From the NCBI GenBank assembly GCA_036897485.1, contig JAYMTF010001985.1:1-20267 (forward strand): a DNA stretch of 20,267 bases, in the 5' to 3' direction. This DNA is from Pelargonium nanum. Lineage: Eukaryota > Streptophyta > Magnoliopsida > Geraniales > Geraniaceae. Of this stretch, positions 1-9,366 are shown piece by piece (positions within the stretch are counted from its first letter, which is position 1; every line of letters starts with the position of its first letter). A program made the translations under genes and the position numbers. A model generated the notes under the pieces. It saw nothing but the letters and a program-made list of their open reading frames with translations. It did not search any database and had not been told where the DNA came from.

Positions 1-243
1 TGGTGTTAGATAAAAAAAAGAAGGAGATGGATAGAGGGGAGAGACGGTAAAAATTAAGAAAAGTAAAACTTTAAAGGGTAAAATTGTAAAATAATATATT
101 TGATTACTAATAAAATTATTTGGACCAATTAATTTGTGACATGTGTCACTTTATATCTAAATTTAATTTTAAACTTGTAAAAAAATTCCATGTCAACCGC
201 CACGTCAACAAAGTTAACTGCCCATTAACTTAATTTAACGTTA

Positions 244-355
244 AGGACCATTTTGACCCAAAGATTGATAGTTCAAGGACCATTTTGGCTTTTTCAAAGT
301 TTGAGGACTAATTCGGTGACTTTTTGAAAGTTCGAGGACCAAACTGACCATTATT
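244..355 (+). repeat. Four degenerate tandem units beginning AGGACCA/AGGACTA
   Basis: Units start at 244, 276, 304 and 335, so the spacing is about 28-32 bp. Each starts AGGACCA or AGGACTA, continues with a T-rich part, and the second and third contain AAAGTT(T/C)GA just before the next unit. The wording resembles terminal parts of dispersed plant repeats with AAGGACCA-type units, but I cannot assign a family. Confidence 0.6.
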
Positions 356-461
356 CCTTATTCTGAATGAGTTATTATTCAATTTTTTAACATTTATTAA
401 AAATATTTCAACATATTTCAAAAAATATATATATTTCAACAAAGTAGCCGAGTATGTATAA

Positions 462-501
462 ATTGTAATTAGATGTACTCTTATTAACATCTAATTACAA
501 T
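462..501. repeat. Perfect 15-bp inverted repeat
   Basis: ATTGTAATTAGATGT (462-476) and its exact reverse complement (487-501) enclose a 10-bp spacer. Such a palindrome could be a small MITE core or the start of an LTR. The inner TAATTAGATG also appears in the intron 9 palindrome at 18076-18105. Confidence 0.75.
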
Positions 502-1059
502 CTGGCCAATGAAAATATGACACGTACTTTTGACATAGTTCATAATCAACATCCTCCAATCTTCTTCTTTATACATCTTGCATTACATCAAATATAAAAC
601 ATCTATCTATAGCTACCAATTATGATTTACACTATTATATATATGACTTGTGGTATTATCTGAATTAACTTGTTGTATTAACATTTCTTCATTTTTAATT
701 TAATTTGTGGTAATAACTTAACTTGTTGTATTACTGTAACCCAGTTTCTTAAAATTTCCACATCTTAGCCTGATTTTAAATTTGGAAATGTATTGATTTG
801 TAATTAACTTAACTTGCATGTATTGCGATTTCTCAGTTTCTTATTGATTAATGACTTTCCACATCTTAGCCTGAGCTAAAATTTGGAAATATGTTAATTT
901 GTAATTTAAAAAAGTTTGTGCTGAAAAAAATTGATGACGTGACGCTCTCATACGAGGTATAAACCACTTTTTTTATCTACACTTTAAAATATGTATAAAT
1001 AATCGATAATTTGGTTATTTACCGGTCTCAAGTGTTTTTGGATTAGCTAATAATTCTTA

Positions 1060-1126
1060 GAATATTTGGACCGAAAATCGGACCGACTAGCATTCGGTCT
1101 GGTCAATTTTCCGGTCCGCCCCTAAA
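1060..1126. mobile_element. hAT-MITE-like terminal fragment
   Basis: The right part ends CCGGTCCGCCCCTA; read on the minus strand this is TAGGGGCGGACCGG. That resembles the TAGGGGTGG-type termini of plant hAT MITEs, followed by CGG/GACC-rich subterminal sequence. I do not see the matching left end or a target-site duplication, so this is probably a truncated relic. Confidence 0.35.
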
Positions 1127-2065
1127 AAGTTGCACAGTCCTACTGTCTATTAGGTAGAAGAAGTTAATGGAAAAAGTGAAGAATGGATGCATATATAAGA
1201 AATGAAGGAGAGAAATGCAAAGGGATAATAAATCAACTAGTAAATCTGAAAACAAATCCAACCACAACTTTAGTTGTTCTTAAATGTATAGATTTTTTCA
1301 GCTTGCATGCAATTTGCAAAGCTGTTTCCTTTTTCCTATATCATCAAATCTAAAGTCAACAACACCATTTTTACAATTCTCCTAATCATTTTTTTACCCC
1401 ACTAATCTACTAAAACTCAATCACATTCATGTTACTGTAGTTTTTACATTTTCATGCAAAAGCAAAAATAATAATATTTTCTTCAATAACATCTTAAAAT
1501 TCTACAATCATTTGGGCCTCACCATGCAGTTTTAATTATGGCATTAAGTAAATAAATATTTGTGCTAATCATTGGATCCTCTAATCTCTATATTCAATAT
1601 GATTCATTCTCCCAAATACTGAATATTATTGTGATTAGTAAGTAACAATAGCAAAATTGGAAGGTGAGCTCCACTTATTCCATAATCAGATGCATAAAAA
1701 ACCCAATTTGATGAAGAAAGTTGGGACAAGCAAGCAAGTGTGAGAGGACAAGAAATGTGTGCATCAGACTTGGAAAAATTGCAAAGGGACATGACATATG
1801 GTCTGTTTTGTACAAAAAGATTAATGGGTCACAACTCACAACTCACAAGAAGAAGATAAATATAATTAATTTCAAAATGGGACCCCATGCTTTTATGCCC
1901 TATAATATAATATATGCATGGATTATAATAGTATCATGATTAATAGGGTCTTAATGGCCATCCATGATATATTCTTACAAAAAAAAATCTTTTACGAAAA
2001 TGTTTATATGTGTTATTAAACTTGGAAATTAGTCTACGAATGCTCTTGATTTTAAAACGGCGGCG

Positions 2066-2540
2066 TAAATTCACAATAAGTTTTTTTATTGGCGTGTGCA
2101 CATGTCAACAAGAGGCGATTGTGGAGAAGGTGACTTGAAAGATGGTGGTTTGGTCAGAGCCATCTGGTCAGCTTTCGAGTTTGATGTCGAATTATATGGC
2201 ATACCCAAGGTGGCGAGGGGCGGTTGACATAGCCCTCCATGCGGTAGCCTTAAATTTCAAGTGCAATCGTTGTTAGTTGTCCGTGCTCTTAAGGATAGAT
2301 AGGATTTCACTTCCTTTAACTTGATTATCCATATTGATGAGAATGATTCAAGTGCATTCAGTTTGGTTATTCATTATGTTTTAGTCATTGTAACTCAATT
2401 TAATAGCGCAACTTTTTTGTGTTTTCGGATTACTCTGCGAATCTAGTGACCCACGAACTAGTTAAATTTTTGGTATCTTTGTCAAGTTTTTCCGAATGAT
2501 CAAATTGGTCTTCAAGCATCTGAGTTTATATCGCTTTTGT
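2066..2540 (+). repeat. Diverged repeat copy A (possible LINE RNase H remnant)
   Basis: This segment aligns by eye along its whole length with 3497-3965. Shared anchors are the T-run followed by ATTGG(C/T)GTGTGC, a GAGGCGG/GGGGCGG motif, TTCAA(G/A)TGCAATCGTT, CGTGCTCTT, CCTTTAACTT and ACTCAATTT. No uninterrupted frame survives. One frame reads FNLIIHIDENDSSAFSLVI, matching FNLVIQADVEDSNVFNLII in copy B. That suggests a decayed protein-coding origin, perhaps the C-terminal RNase H of a LINE; the assignment is tentative. Confidence 0.6.
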
Positions 2541-3262
2541 TATTATATATTTCATGGGACATCAAATTCTCAGTTAGTAGTTGAGAAATATATTTATACA
2601 AATGCATGGTCGTGATTTGGGGCTCTATATATATTGACTTAACTTTATATTTATGAAGGAAAAGTCAGCATAGATCAACTGTTTGAGGTTGGGGGCAATA
2701 GCAAAACGCAATGACACCAACAAGTGATCAAGAAACAGCTAATCATCATTTGAAAAATAAAAAGATAGTAGTATATATTTGATGATGGGTCACTATATAT
2801 ATAATTAATATTCAGTCTGGATTCTTATTTTGTGTGTGCATGATTGAATATTGGATTGGAGGTCCCATCCGTGATTGGTGTCTCAACGTTCTTCTCCAAT
2901 AATTGACCCATACTACTACGTACTATTCAACTCAATTAAGGTTACTCCAAAATTTCAAATTGCCTATATTTTTATACATCTTCAGTAGATGTCTACTACA
3001 ATGCTGAATTGCATAATAGGAGGAAAAAGAAACCCAAATCATGATTTTCTTAGATAAACTCAAGTAAAATAAAACATTACTATAGCTGACATTTTGGCTC
3101 CGAATATGATAGAGAACTAATATCCGATCATAACTCAATTAGAAGTCGGTCCGATCAGGTTCATCATGTAAAATTTTAGACTGGATTAGAGACGGATAAA
3201 CATGTGAAATCATTGTATTTTATGCTTGAAACTCGACCCAAAATAAGATATTCTAAACCCAA

Positions 3263-3278
3263 ACACACACACACACAC
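3263..3278. repeat. (AC)n microsatellite
   Basis: Eight AC dinucleotides in a row, preceded by AA. It lies between the two copies of the diverged repeat. Confidence 0.9.
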
Positions 3279-3496
3279 TATTTGATTTTAATTTAGCAGC
3301 TTATGTCGTTTTTTCTTTCTCTCTGCCGTTTCGAGAGTCGACTAGAGTTTTTGCACAGTCACAACTGCTCTTCTTTTCAAAGCAGCGAAAATCTCTTGGA
3401 TATACATAAAACAAATTGTGGTCTCTCTCATTAAGATAGTGAGTTCTTGCTTTGATATCATATTAAAGTGTTGTTAGAATTTGCAAAGGGGTACCA

Positions 3497-3965
3497 ACAT
3501 AGATTTACGTTGTTTTTTTTATTGGTGTGTGCTAGGGCAATTGGAGGAGATCGCAGAAAAGGAGAATGTGGCTTGAAAGGAGTTGGTTTGGTCGAAACCA
3601 TCATATCAACATTTGATTTCGTTGCCGAATCAAATGACAGACCCGTTGTTTGCGAGAGGCGGTTGGTAGAGGCCTCCACGTGATTGTCTTAAACTTCAAA
3701 TGCAATCGTTATCAATTGTTCGTGCTCTTCAAACTTCAAGTGCCTTTAACTTAGTTATTCAGGCTGATGTTGAGGATTCCAATGTGTTCAATTTAATTAT
3801 TTTGAATGTTTTAGCCATCGTGACTCAATTTGATTGTGTCAATTTTTTGTTTCCACGTTGGTTTGCAAAACGAGTAACTCGCGAATTAGTTAGATATTTT
3901 GTCTCATTGTTAGTCTTGTCTGAATGGATTGATTTTCAAACTCACATTTATTGTTCAATTTGAAA
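3497..3965 (+). repeat. Diverged repeat copy B (possible LINE RNase H remnant)
   Basis: This is the better-preserved copy of the repeat at 2066-2540. Open frames cover 3468-3683 and 3700-3963 in different frames, implying at least one frameshift. The second frame reads DSNVFNLIILNVLAIVTQFD and, further on, RVTRELVRYFVSLLVLSEW. That pattern (acidic residue, then a hydrophobic helix, then R-x-T/A-x-E-L near the end followed by a tryptophan) resembles the end of plant LINE RNase H domains. The catalytic residues cannot be assigned with confidence, and a different origin is possible. Confidence 0.5.
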
Positions 3966-4840
3966 TAATAAGTTATTAGTTTTTTCGCATAAAAAATTTA
4001 ATTTAGCAAAAAAACTCATTTAAAGATAGATTGAATATTTATTGATATGAAAGAGAATGTTAGAGTATTTGGGCCAAACAGAGAAGTCCAATCCAAGTTG
4101 ATGAAAGTGTTGGCAACATGTGAATATGTGATGTTGGTTCTTGTGAAGTCCTGCTAATAAATTGACTGCAAAACTTCAACTTAGCATTCAAACATGTCTT
4201 GTGACTTTATTTTGACTTCACATGCTCATTGAAAACACTAACCTTTATGAGGTTTCAGTAAAATAAACAGAAAAAGAATGTTAGCTAAAGAGTAATTGGT
4301 TTTAACTCAAGTCACATTAAAGAAGGATGGAAAATGCTCAATATTCCACTATTTGTACAAAATTTTCAGTACAAGGTAATTGACAGTCTACATGACAAAT
4401 ACATATTTCATATTTTTGTACATTATAATTAAATTTAACGAATAACAATCCGACATATATAATATCACCATCCTCCCATGAATTTCTGGTGCGGAGCGTA
4501 TGGTTTATAAGACATATTGTACACTTGTCATTGTAATTCGGTCACGTCTTCAGTGATATATTTGCTTAATTTATTGACATATCGTTTTGTACAAATAATT
4601 TTGTACTATTTTTGAGACATATAACATCACCATTTTAGATTTGGAACATTAAATTGGATCCAAATAATTTTAAAGACAATTAAACTTCAACTATCATATT
4701 TCTCCATACATATAAATACTTCACACACATAAAATGGCTTGGCATACTTTCACAATCACTTTCCATTTGAGCTAATTATAAAGTTACTAATTGTCAGAAT
4801 TAAACCTCAAGAGGTCATAAAAGGAAGACTGTAATATGAA

Positions 4841-4860
4841 AAAATAAAATAAAATAAAAT
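4841..4860. repeat. (AAAAT)4 simple repeat
   Basis: Four consecutive AAAAT units in otherwise AT-rich intergenic DNA. Confidence 0.85.
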
Positions 4861-5576
4861 GAACACTGTGCTTAATTTGAAGACCTTGTTTTGTAACTTG
4901 TTTGATACAAAGCAATCCAGATCATGATTAGAACGTAGGTTGTACCAAAATCGATAAGACCTATGACAAAATATCATCAACTCAGTGTGCTACTTGAAGA
5001 TATCTACATCTCAATTAGTAACATTTGATGATCATGAACCTGATGTAAAATCGTACGAGCGAGCTCCTTAACTGCACACCCCAACCTACTACACGTAGAT
5101 AGTTGTTCGACGACCTTGACATGGTGAGCTCAGAAATACCACCTAAAAACACCAACAAAAATATGGATTCTTAATTAGACGTGTTAAAACTAGAGAATTT
5201 CAAGCGTTCTTCCTATAACATCAAAACTCTTTCAAGATCAAAAGAACACACATATTATGAGCTTCATATCTCATGAAGGAAACGAAAGGAATACGGAACT
5301 TTGTTGATTACAAAATCCACATGTTAATCGAACAATAGTATACCAAACTCCTTTGACATATGAGGCAAGGAGCCAAGGAATGATAGCTGAGCGCAATAAC
5401 GCATAAATGATTTCGAGATAAGGAGTAGGAGAGTGACGACAGAAATTGATGAGAAATCACCTGTCACTCCCTGGATGGAGTTCGAGGTCTTACCCGAAAC
5501 TTGAAAATATCACAAGTTGAAGAAATACAAAATAAAAATTAAGAAAAGGATTCAAGCCACTATATAATGGAGACGA

Positions 5577-5606
5577 CCATGAAGGCCATGCTCTTCATGG
5601 CTTTCA
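5577..5606. repeat. Hairpin with two overlapping pairings
   Basis: TGAAGGCCATG (5580-5590) pairs with CATGGCTTTCA (5596-5606) with one mismatch. Alternatively CCATGAA (5577-5583) pairs exactly with TTCATGG (5594-5600). A TATA-like sequence lies a few bases upstream. No function is evident. Confidence 0.5.
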
Positions 5607-5669
5607 CAATCACACTTAAGGGAGTAGCAAAAAGTTGAATATACAAATTACAAAAGAAAAAAACGAAGA

Positions 5670-5738
5670 CAATTTTTTAATGAGTTGTCATAAGCTTAGT
5701 GACATGCTTAGTTACAATTTTTTAATGAGTTGTCATAA
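5670..5738 (+). repeat. 45-bp offset tandem duplication next to the LINE tail repeat
   Basis: The 24 bases at 5670-5693 recur exactly at 5715-5738, starting CAATTTTTTAATGAG. The bases between contain GCTTAGT twice. This looks like a local tandem duplication of the beginning of the LINE tail repeat. Confidence 0.75.
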
Positions 5739-5822
5739 ACTTGTTGAGAACTCATTCTAAACCATATTTTGTATGCTAAGAATCCTCTCTTTTTTTAAAG
5801 AAAAAAGTGTGTAATTTAAAAA
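5709..5822 (+). repeat. Direct repeat, left copy (LINE 3' tail)
   Basis: This roughly 110-bp segment matches 7144-7254 with few differences; shared stretches include TGAGTTGTCATAAACTTGTT, AACCATATTTTGTATG and AAGAATCCTCTC. The right copy is the 3' untranslated tail of the LINE ending there. The left copy is therefore best read as the tail of another LINE copy, of which nothing else is left, with the second element inserted directly behind it. Confidence 0.8.
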
Positions 5823-5877
5823 CAAGTTTCAGATTGGGTATAAAGTTTAGGTACTTAAAAAAGAAGATGAGGAATGC

Positions 5878-6632
5878 ATGACTGTCTCCTCTGTGTGGAC
5901 TAATGGTAAGTGGGACTTCAGTGCTCTCTCTTTTGTTATCCCTAAGATTATCATGTTCAAGATGATGACTATTCCTACTTCCCCTAGCTCCTCTACTAAA
6001 GGCTCTAGGTTTTGGGTAGAAATTTGGATGATAAGTTTAGTGTTAAGTCTGCCTATGAGATATGCCTTGAGGATGCTAATATTGGGGCTCAATCTAGCCT
6101 AAATCCTAAGCTTTGGAAAATTATTTGGAATGTTAAGTGTCATAAGAGATTCCAAATGTTTAGTTGGTCATGTCTTCAACATAGCTTGCCCACTAAAGCT
6201 TTCCTGACTTCTCGTTGCATCCCTTTGCAACCTGACTGTCATCGGTGCTTCTCCTCTCTAGAAAACTTAGACCATCTGCTTCGCTTTTGCCCTTTTGCTT
6301 TTTGGATATGGAAAGAGTTGGGCATGGACCTTTGTTTGGGTGATAATTTTGATAATTGGTTTGAGCTCCACTTGTATGACTTCTCTTTAAACTCTTTGGC
6401 TATCCCCTCAAATGCTTTCTTTCTATATATCTGCTGGTGTATTTGGCTGAACATGAATCTTTTCATCTTTTCCTCCTCTTGTCAAGGTCCCTCTTCTATT
6501 ATTTTCAAAGCCAGAGCCCTTGCTGCTAAGTTTCATTTTGTTGTTGCTCCCTCCTTTCAATTTGTCCCCTCTTTGGTTCTTAGTATTGCTCCTTCTGTTT
6601 GGTCTCCTCCCCCCCTTCTTGGGTCAAAATAA
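5878..6632 (+). pseudogene. LINE RT C-terminus with zinc-binding (zf-RVT) domain, frameshifted
   Basis: The first frame encodes SSVWTNGKWDFSALSFVIPK, the spacer motif W...G.WD...L...IP seen before zf-RVT in plant LINEs. A frameshift near 6005-6030 moves to the next frame, which continues DDKFSVKSAYEICLED. The zf-RVT signature follows: LWKIIWNVKCHKRFQMFSW, SLPTKAFL, and the CCHC pattern DCHRC...DHLLRFCPFAFWIW (about 6234-6310). The protein is non-functional here. It would have been part of the retrotransposon polyprotein; no ATG start is expected at this position. Confidence 0.85.
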
Positions 6633-7117
6633 ATTCAGATGGTAGTTGCTTGGGCAACCCGGGTTTAAGTGGAGCTGGTGCTGTGGCCAGATACAGTAGA
6701 GGTAATTGGTTGGGTGGCTCCTCCACCTTTGTGGGTTGGTCTGGGAGTGATTTAGCTGGGCTATGGGGGTTAAGTAAAGCTATCTATATGGCGTTAAGAT
6801 TAAACTGCACTCATGTCATTTTTGAATTTGATGCTATCCTCTTGTCTAAGCTTATCTTTCTAGATGATATTTCTTCTCACCCCTGGAGGTCCCTCATTTT
6901 GGATTGCAGGGAAATGATCAAGCTTGAGAATTTTGTGCTCCTTCATGTTAACAGGAAAGCTAATTTTGTAGCTGATTATTTGGCTAAACTCTGTTTTAAT
7001 GCTCCTGTAGGCTATTGTTGTTACCATTCTCATCCTCCTGTGGGTGCTCTTAAATTCTTGTTGGATGACTGTAAGCTTGCTAATACTGCTGTGAACTTGC
7101 TTGACTTACCTCCTTAA
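6602..7117 (+). pseudogene. LINE C-terminal RNase H domain (RVT_3 type), one catalytic residue lost
   Basis: It encodes VKINSDGSCLGNPGLSGAGA with the first catalytic Asp in SDGS, then GNWLGGSSTF. The place of the usual AELWAL reads AGLWGL, so the catalytic Glu is Gly. It continues with VIFEFDAILLSKLI (second Asp kept), LLHVNRKANFVADYLAKL (last Asp kept) and a short tail ending NLLDLPP. The domain normally degrades the RNA of RNA/DNA hybrids during element replication. It is out of frame with the zf-RVT part; the shift falls in a run of seven C at 6609-6615. The reading frame has no ATG and was entered from upstream. Confidence 0.88.
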
Positions 7118-7143
7118 TATATTATGTTTGGTTTATCAAAAGA

Positions 7144-7254
7144 TAGTTACAGTTTATTAATGAGTTGTCATAAACTTGTTGAGAACTCATTGTAAACCAT
7201 ATTTTGTATGTTAAGAATCCTCTCCTTTTAATGAAAAAAGTTTGTAATTTAAAA
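7144..7254 (+). repeat. Direct repeat, right copy (LINE 3' untranslated tail)
   Basis: It begins 27 bp after the RNase H stop codon and ends in GTAATTTAAAA, a weak A-rich tail. It matches 5709-5822 almost throughout, including TGAGTTGTCATAAACTTGTT. Its position after the ORF identifies it as the LINE 3' UTR. Confidence 0.85.
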
Positions 7255-7591
7255 TCTATACATACTAAAAACTGGATAAAAATGAGGTTTATAATGTGTA
7301 TTAAAGCGCCACATCATCATACTTTTTTTTTTGGTAGAATTTTTTACCAGAAACCACACGACACACATCACACCAGATAAAAATTTACGTCATATATTTA
7401 AGAAAAGGTGTTGCCATGATACAAATGATTGAAATTGCGAAACTTAGTAAAACACTTTCACATATATATCAAACTCGTGTTCATAACTAGATTGGGTCTG
7501 ATAAAAAACCCAACATCGTCTAACAATTGTTCACACAAAATCAATCTAACACTACACTAGTGTCAACCCACATAATCGGTAGATGAGGCAA
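7255..7591. other. Non-coding spacer
   Basis: No gene or clear repeat boundary is seen. The stretch GGGTCTGATAAAAAACCCAA (7495-7514) followed by CATCGTC has the flavour of repeat sequence, but I cannot assign it. Confidence 0.4.
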
Positions 7592-8706
7592 CTAACGAGA
7601 CATGTCAACATTTCGCTTCACATCTCTCTCAGGGTGGTCTCTCTTTAATTCTTGAAATTGTTGCCCCAACACTTTAATATTCTCATCAAAATTGCTAAGC
7701 TACCAGCCAAGGTCGGAGTATGCTCATCGACCTTAACACGCAGTCTAGTTCTGCTCGCATAACCTCCGTTTTAGCATTCACACGCTTGAATACGTGAGAA
7801 ACATCCATTGACTGTGCCTTCTTGCGTGCAAGCTTCACGTTGTTCTTTTAAAAATGGTCGGAAAACTCAGTGGAAGTAAAACCAATTATATAGTCTTCAT
7901 GGGCACACATGCGTGCGAGATTGTCATCTGAAGCACTGCTCACAAGAAAGTCATTAGAGGGAGACCAAACATTCAACCACAATTTACAATAAGTTGTACC
8001 ATTTTCAATCGATGTCTCACCAGAATTGAACTAAATTCAAGATGCACATTGCTAGACCGCGATGCAATATAAGCATAACATCCCCCGACAATTCAAAACG
8101 GCAACCTGCCATCACACACGGAACACCCCACATAGCTAAACATTGCATCCCATTTGTTTGAACTAGCACTGTCCACAAACAAGATATCTTTCTTCTCTTA
8201 AACGAATGTAGAAACATTCCACGTCAATTCTAGGATGTGTAATACTCTCAAACTGAACATCTTCAGAGCGGACAACAACCGTACGTGAGGGATAAGGGAA
8301 CATAATGACCAACATGGGTGAATCAACCGCATTGAGTAGGCAACTAGCCACTAGGTGGAGTTTCAATCACCACATCTCCTTCATCAACCACTACAACCAA
8401 ATTTGTGACCCCATGCAATCACTTGAGGAACCCCGAACTTCGTAAAGATGGAGGAACCGCGTTACACTCAGGGGGTGTCACAACTCACAACCATACTAAC
8501 GAAGACAACTTGAGGGACAAATAATAAATCAAATTCATCATCTACCTCAATCTTCACAATAGAATAAAGAACCTTTATATGAGGAATAGAGGCACAAGAA
8601 GCTTGAGGAATAGAATAGCGACTCAATCAAATTGGCTATTGTTAAGCTAACCCGAAAACATAGAACCACCCTGACCAATGTAACACCGTTGAGAAGCCCG
8701 AGCCAT
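7592..8706 (-). pseudogene. Decayed coding sequence of unknown family
   Basis: On the minus strand a reading begins at an ATG (8706) with MARASQRCYIGQGGSMFSG and then breaks. Later pieces are IKVLYSIVKIEVDDEFDLLF, NLVVVVDEGDVVIETPPSG, SRTVVVRSEDVQFESITHPR, the frame at 8017-8217 (QCLAMWGVPCVMAGCRFELS) and a long frame from about 8004 to 7695. The last reads WLNVWSPSNDFLVSSASDDN, crosses a single TAA (7848-7850), and continues KKAQSMDVSHVFKRVNAKTE and LDCVLRSMSILRPWLVA. A final shifted piece reads NFDENIKVLGQQFQELKRDH. The pieces are collinear and their lengths exceed chance in AT-rich DNA, which supports a protein-coding past of about 370 codons. I do not recognise the family. The charged C-terminal part may be helical or coiled. 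Both a transposon internal gene and a dead host gene are possible. Confidence 0.45.
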
Positions 8707-8892
8707 TTCCGACGTGCAAACTCAAATTAAAAGCAAATGAGTTACACACGCACATACCAACTTATAATAGACCCGAATGAATATCAACAAACACATAATC
8801 TCTCCACGTAAAGAAAGTCGAAAAGACATATATACTCCAATAGAGCACTCAAACGAATAACTGTAGACTACTCTATGACAGTAGGATAAAGT

Positions 8893-8960
8893 GTAGGGGT
8901 GGGCAAACCCAAACCTAGAAGGTGGGTTGCGCGTCGTTACTAAGGCCCAACAAAGAACCA
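8893..8960 (+). mobile_element. hAT-MITE-like left end
   Basis: TAGGGGTGGGCAAACCCAAA resembles the common TAGGGGTGGGCAA end of plant hAT MITEs. A matching right end and target-site duplication are not evident, so this may be a truncated copy. Confidence 0.35.
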
Positions 8961-9174
8961 CCAAAAGTTAGGAGGACATAAATAGCAAAAACACTGAAAG
9001 AAAAGGAATAAATAGTGCATAGACAAGCAACCAAAGATAAACATGAATTCCCTTAATTTATCGCTATCATTATATACAAAATTTGATTTAGACAAAAAAG
9101 AGTTTTCACTTTCGAGAGTCTTATTACATAGGTAAATGTATACCAAGGAGAGCGAAAGGGAACTTGAGATTAGA

Positions 9175-9328
9175 GCTGGCAGAAGAGTACTCGACTTGCC
9201 GGGGTACCCGAAATTCAACCCGTTTCGGGTATGTGGGCTGGGTAAAGATCGGGTCGGCTATACCCGCTAAAAGTATTTGTGTTTTTATGTTTAAAACCCG
9301 ACCCGATCCTAACTTTTGCCACCAAATA
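9175..9328. mobile_element. Diverged hAT-type MITE in the LysRS upstream region
   Basis: The left end TAGAGCTGGCAGAAG and the right end CTTTTGCCACC form a degenerate terminal inverted repeat. The interior is rich in CCCGACCC/GGGTCGG as in the intact element at 13980-14179, and both contain a (T)ATGTTTAAAA stretch. No clean 8-bp duplication is seen, so it is older. It ends about 160 bp before the LysRS ATG and so lies in or near the core promoter. Confidence 0.5.
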
Positions 9329-9366
9329 ATAGATTGAGAAGGGGGAGTATTGGAGTAACAAATGGA

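Larger units (their letters stand above)
1..2065. other. Gene-poor AT-rich region
   Basis: No convincing coding sequence is present; the few short open frames show no family motif. The region contains the AGGACCA-type repeats at 244-355, a perfect inverted repeat at 462-501, and a hAT-like end near 1126. Part of 1600-1960 is less monotonous than its surroundings, but I see no RNA gene or conserved motif in it. Confidence 0.6.
3966..5640. other. Non-coding region without recognisable gene
   Basis: All frames are closed by frequent stops and I see no RNA gene. It holds an (AAAAT)4 run at 4841-4860 and, near its right end, a TATA-like CTATATAATGG (5560-5570) followed by a hairpin (5577-5606). 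It is probably old repeat sequence, but I cannot name a family. Confidence 0.5.
5857..7254 (+). mobile_element. 5'-truncated plant LINE (non-LTR retrotransposon), 3' part
   Basis: The segment contains, in LINE order, the C-terminal part of the reverse-transcriptase protein, a zinc-binding RT-associated domain and an RNase H domain, then a stop codon at 7115-7117 and a ~135-bp 3' tail. Endonuclease and the RT catalytic core are absent, the usual result of 5' truncation on insertion. Three reading frames are used in succession (about 5878-6010, 6012-6632, 6602-7117), so it is a dead copy. The 5' boundary between 5822 and 5878 is not sharp, and no target-site duplication is obvious. Confidence 0.85.

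Noticed and set aside
1604-1960. Possible small RNA or conserved gene in 1600-1960
   Set aside because: The short frames on both strands show no motif, and I found no stable precursor-like fold or known microRNA sequence by eye.
5709-7254. The two 110-bp direct repeats as LTRs of an LTR retrotransposon
   Set aside because: They lack TG...CA ends, primer-binding site and polypurine tract. The enclosed protein is LINE type (zf-RVT plus C-terminal RNase H), and the right repeat sits where a LINE 3' UTR belongs.
7551-8385. CACTA transposon ends at CACTACA-like sequences
   Set aside because: CACTACACTAG (about 7552) and ACCACTACAACC (about 8387) do not form inverted termini with each other, and no 3-bp duplication is seen.
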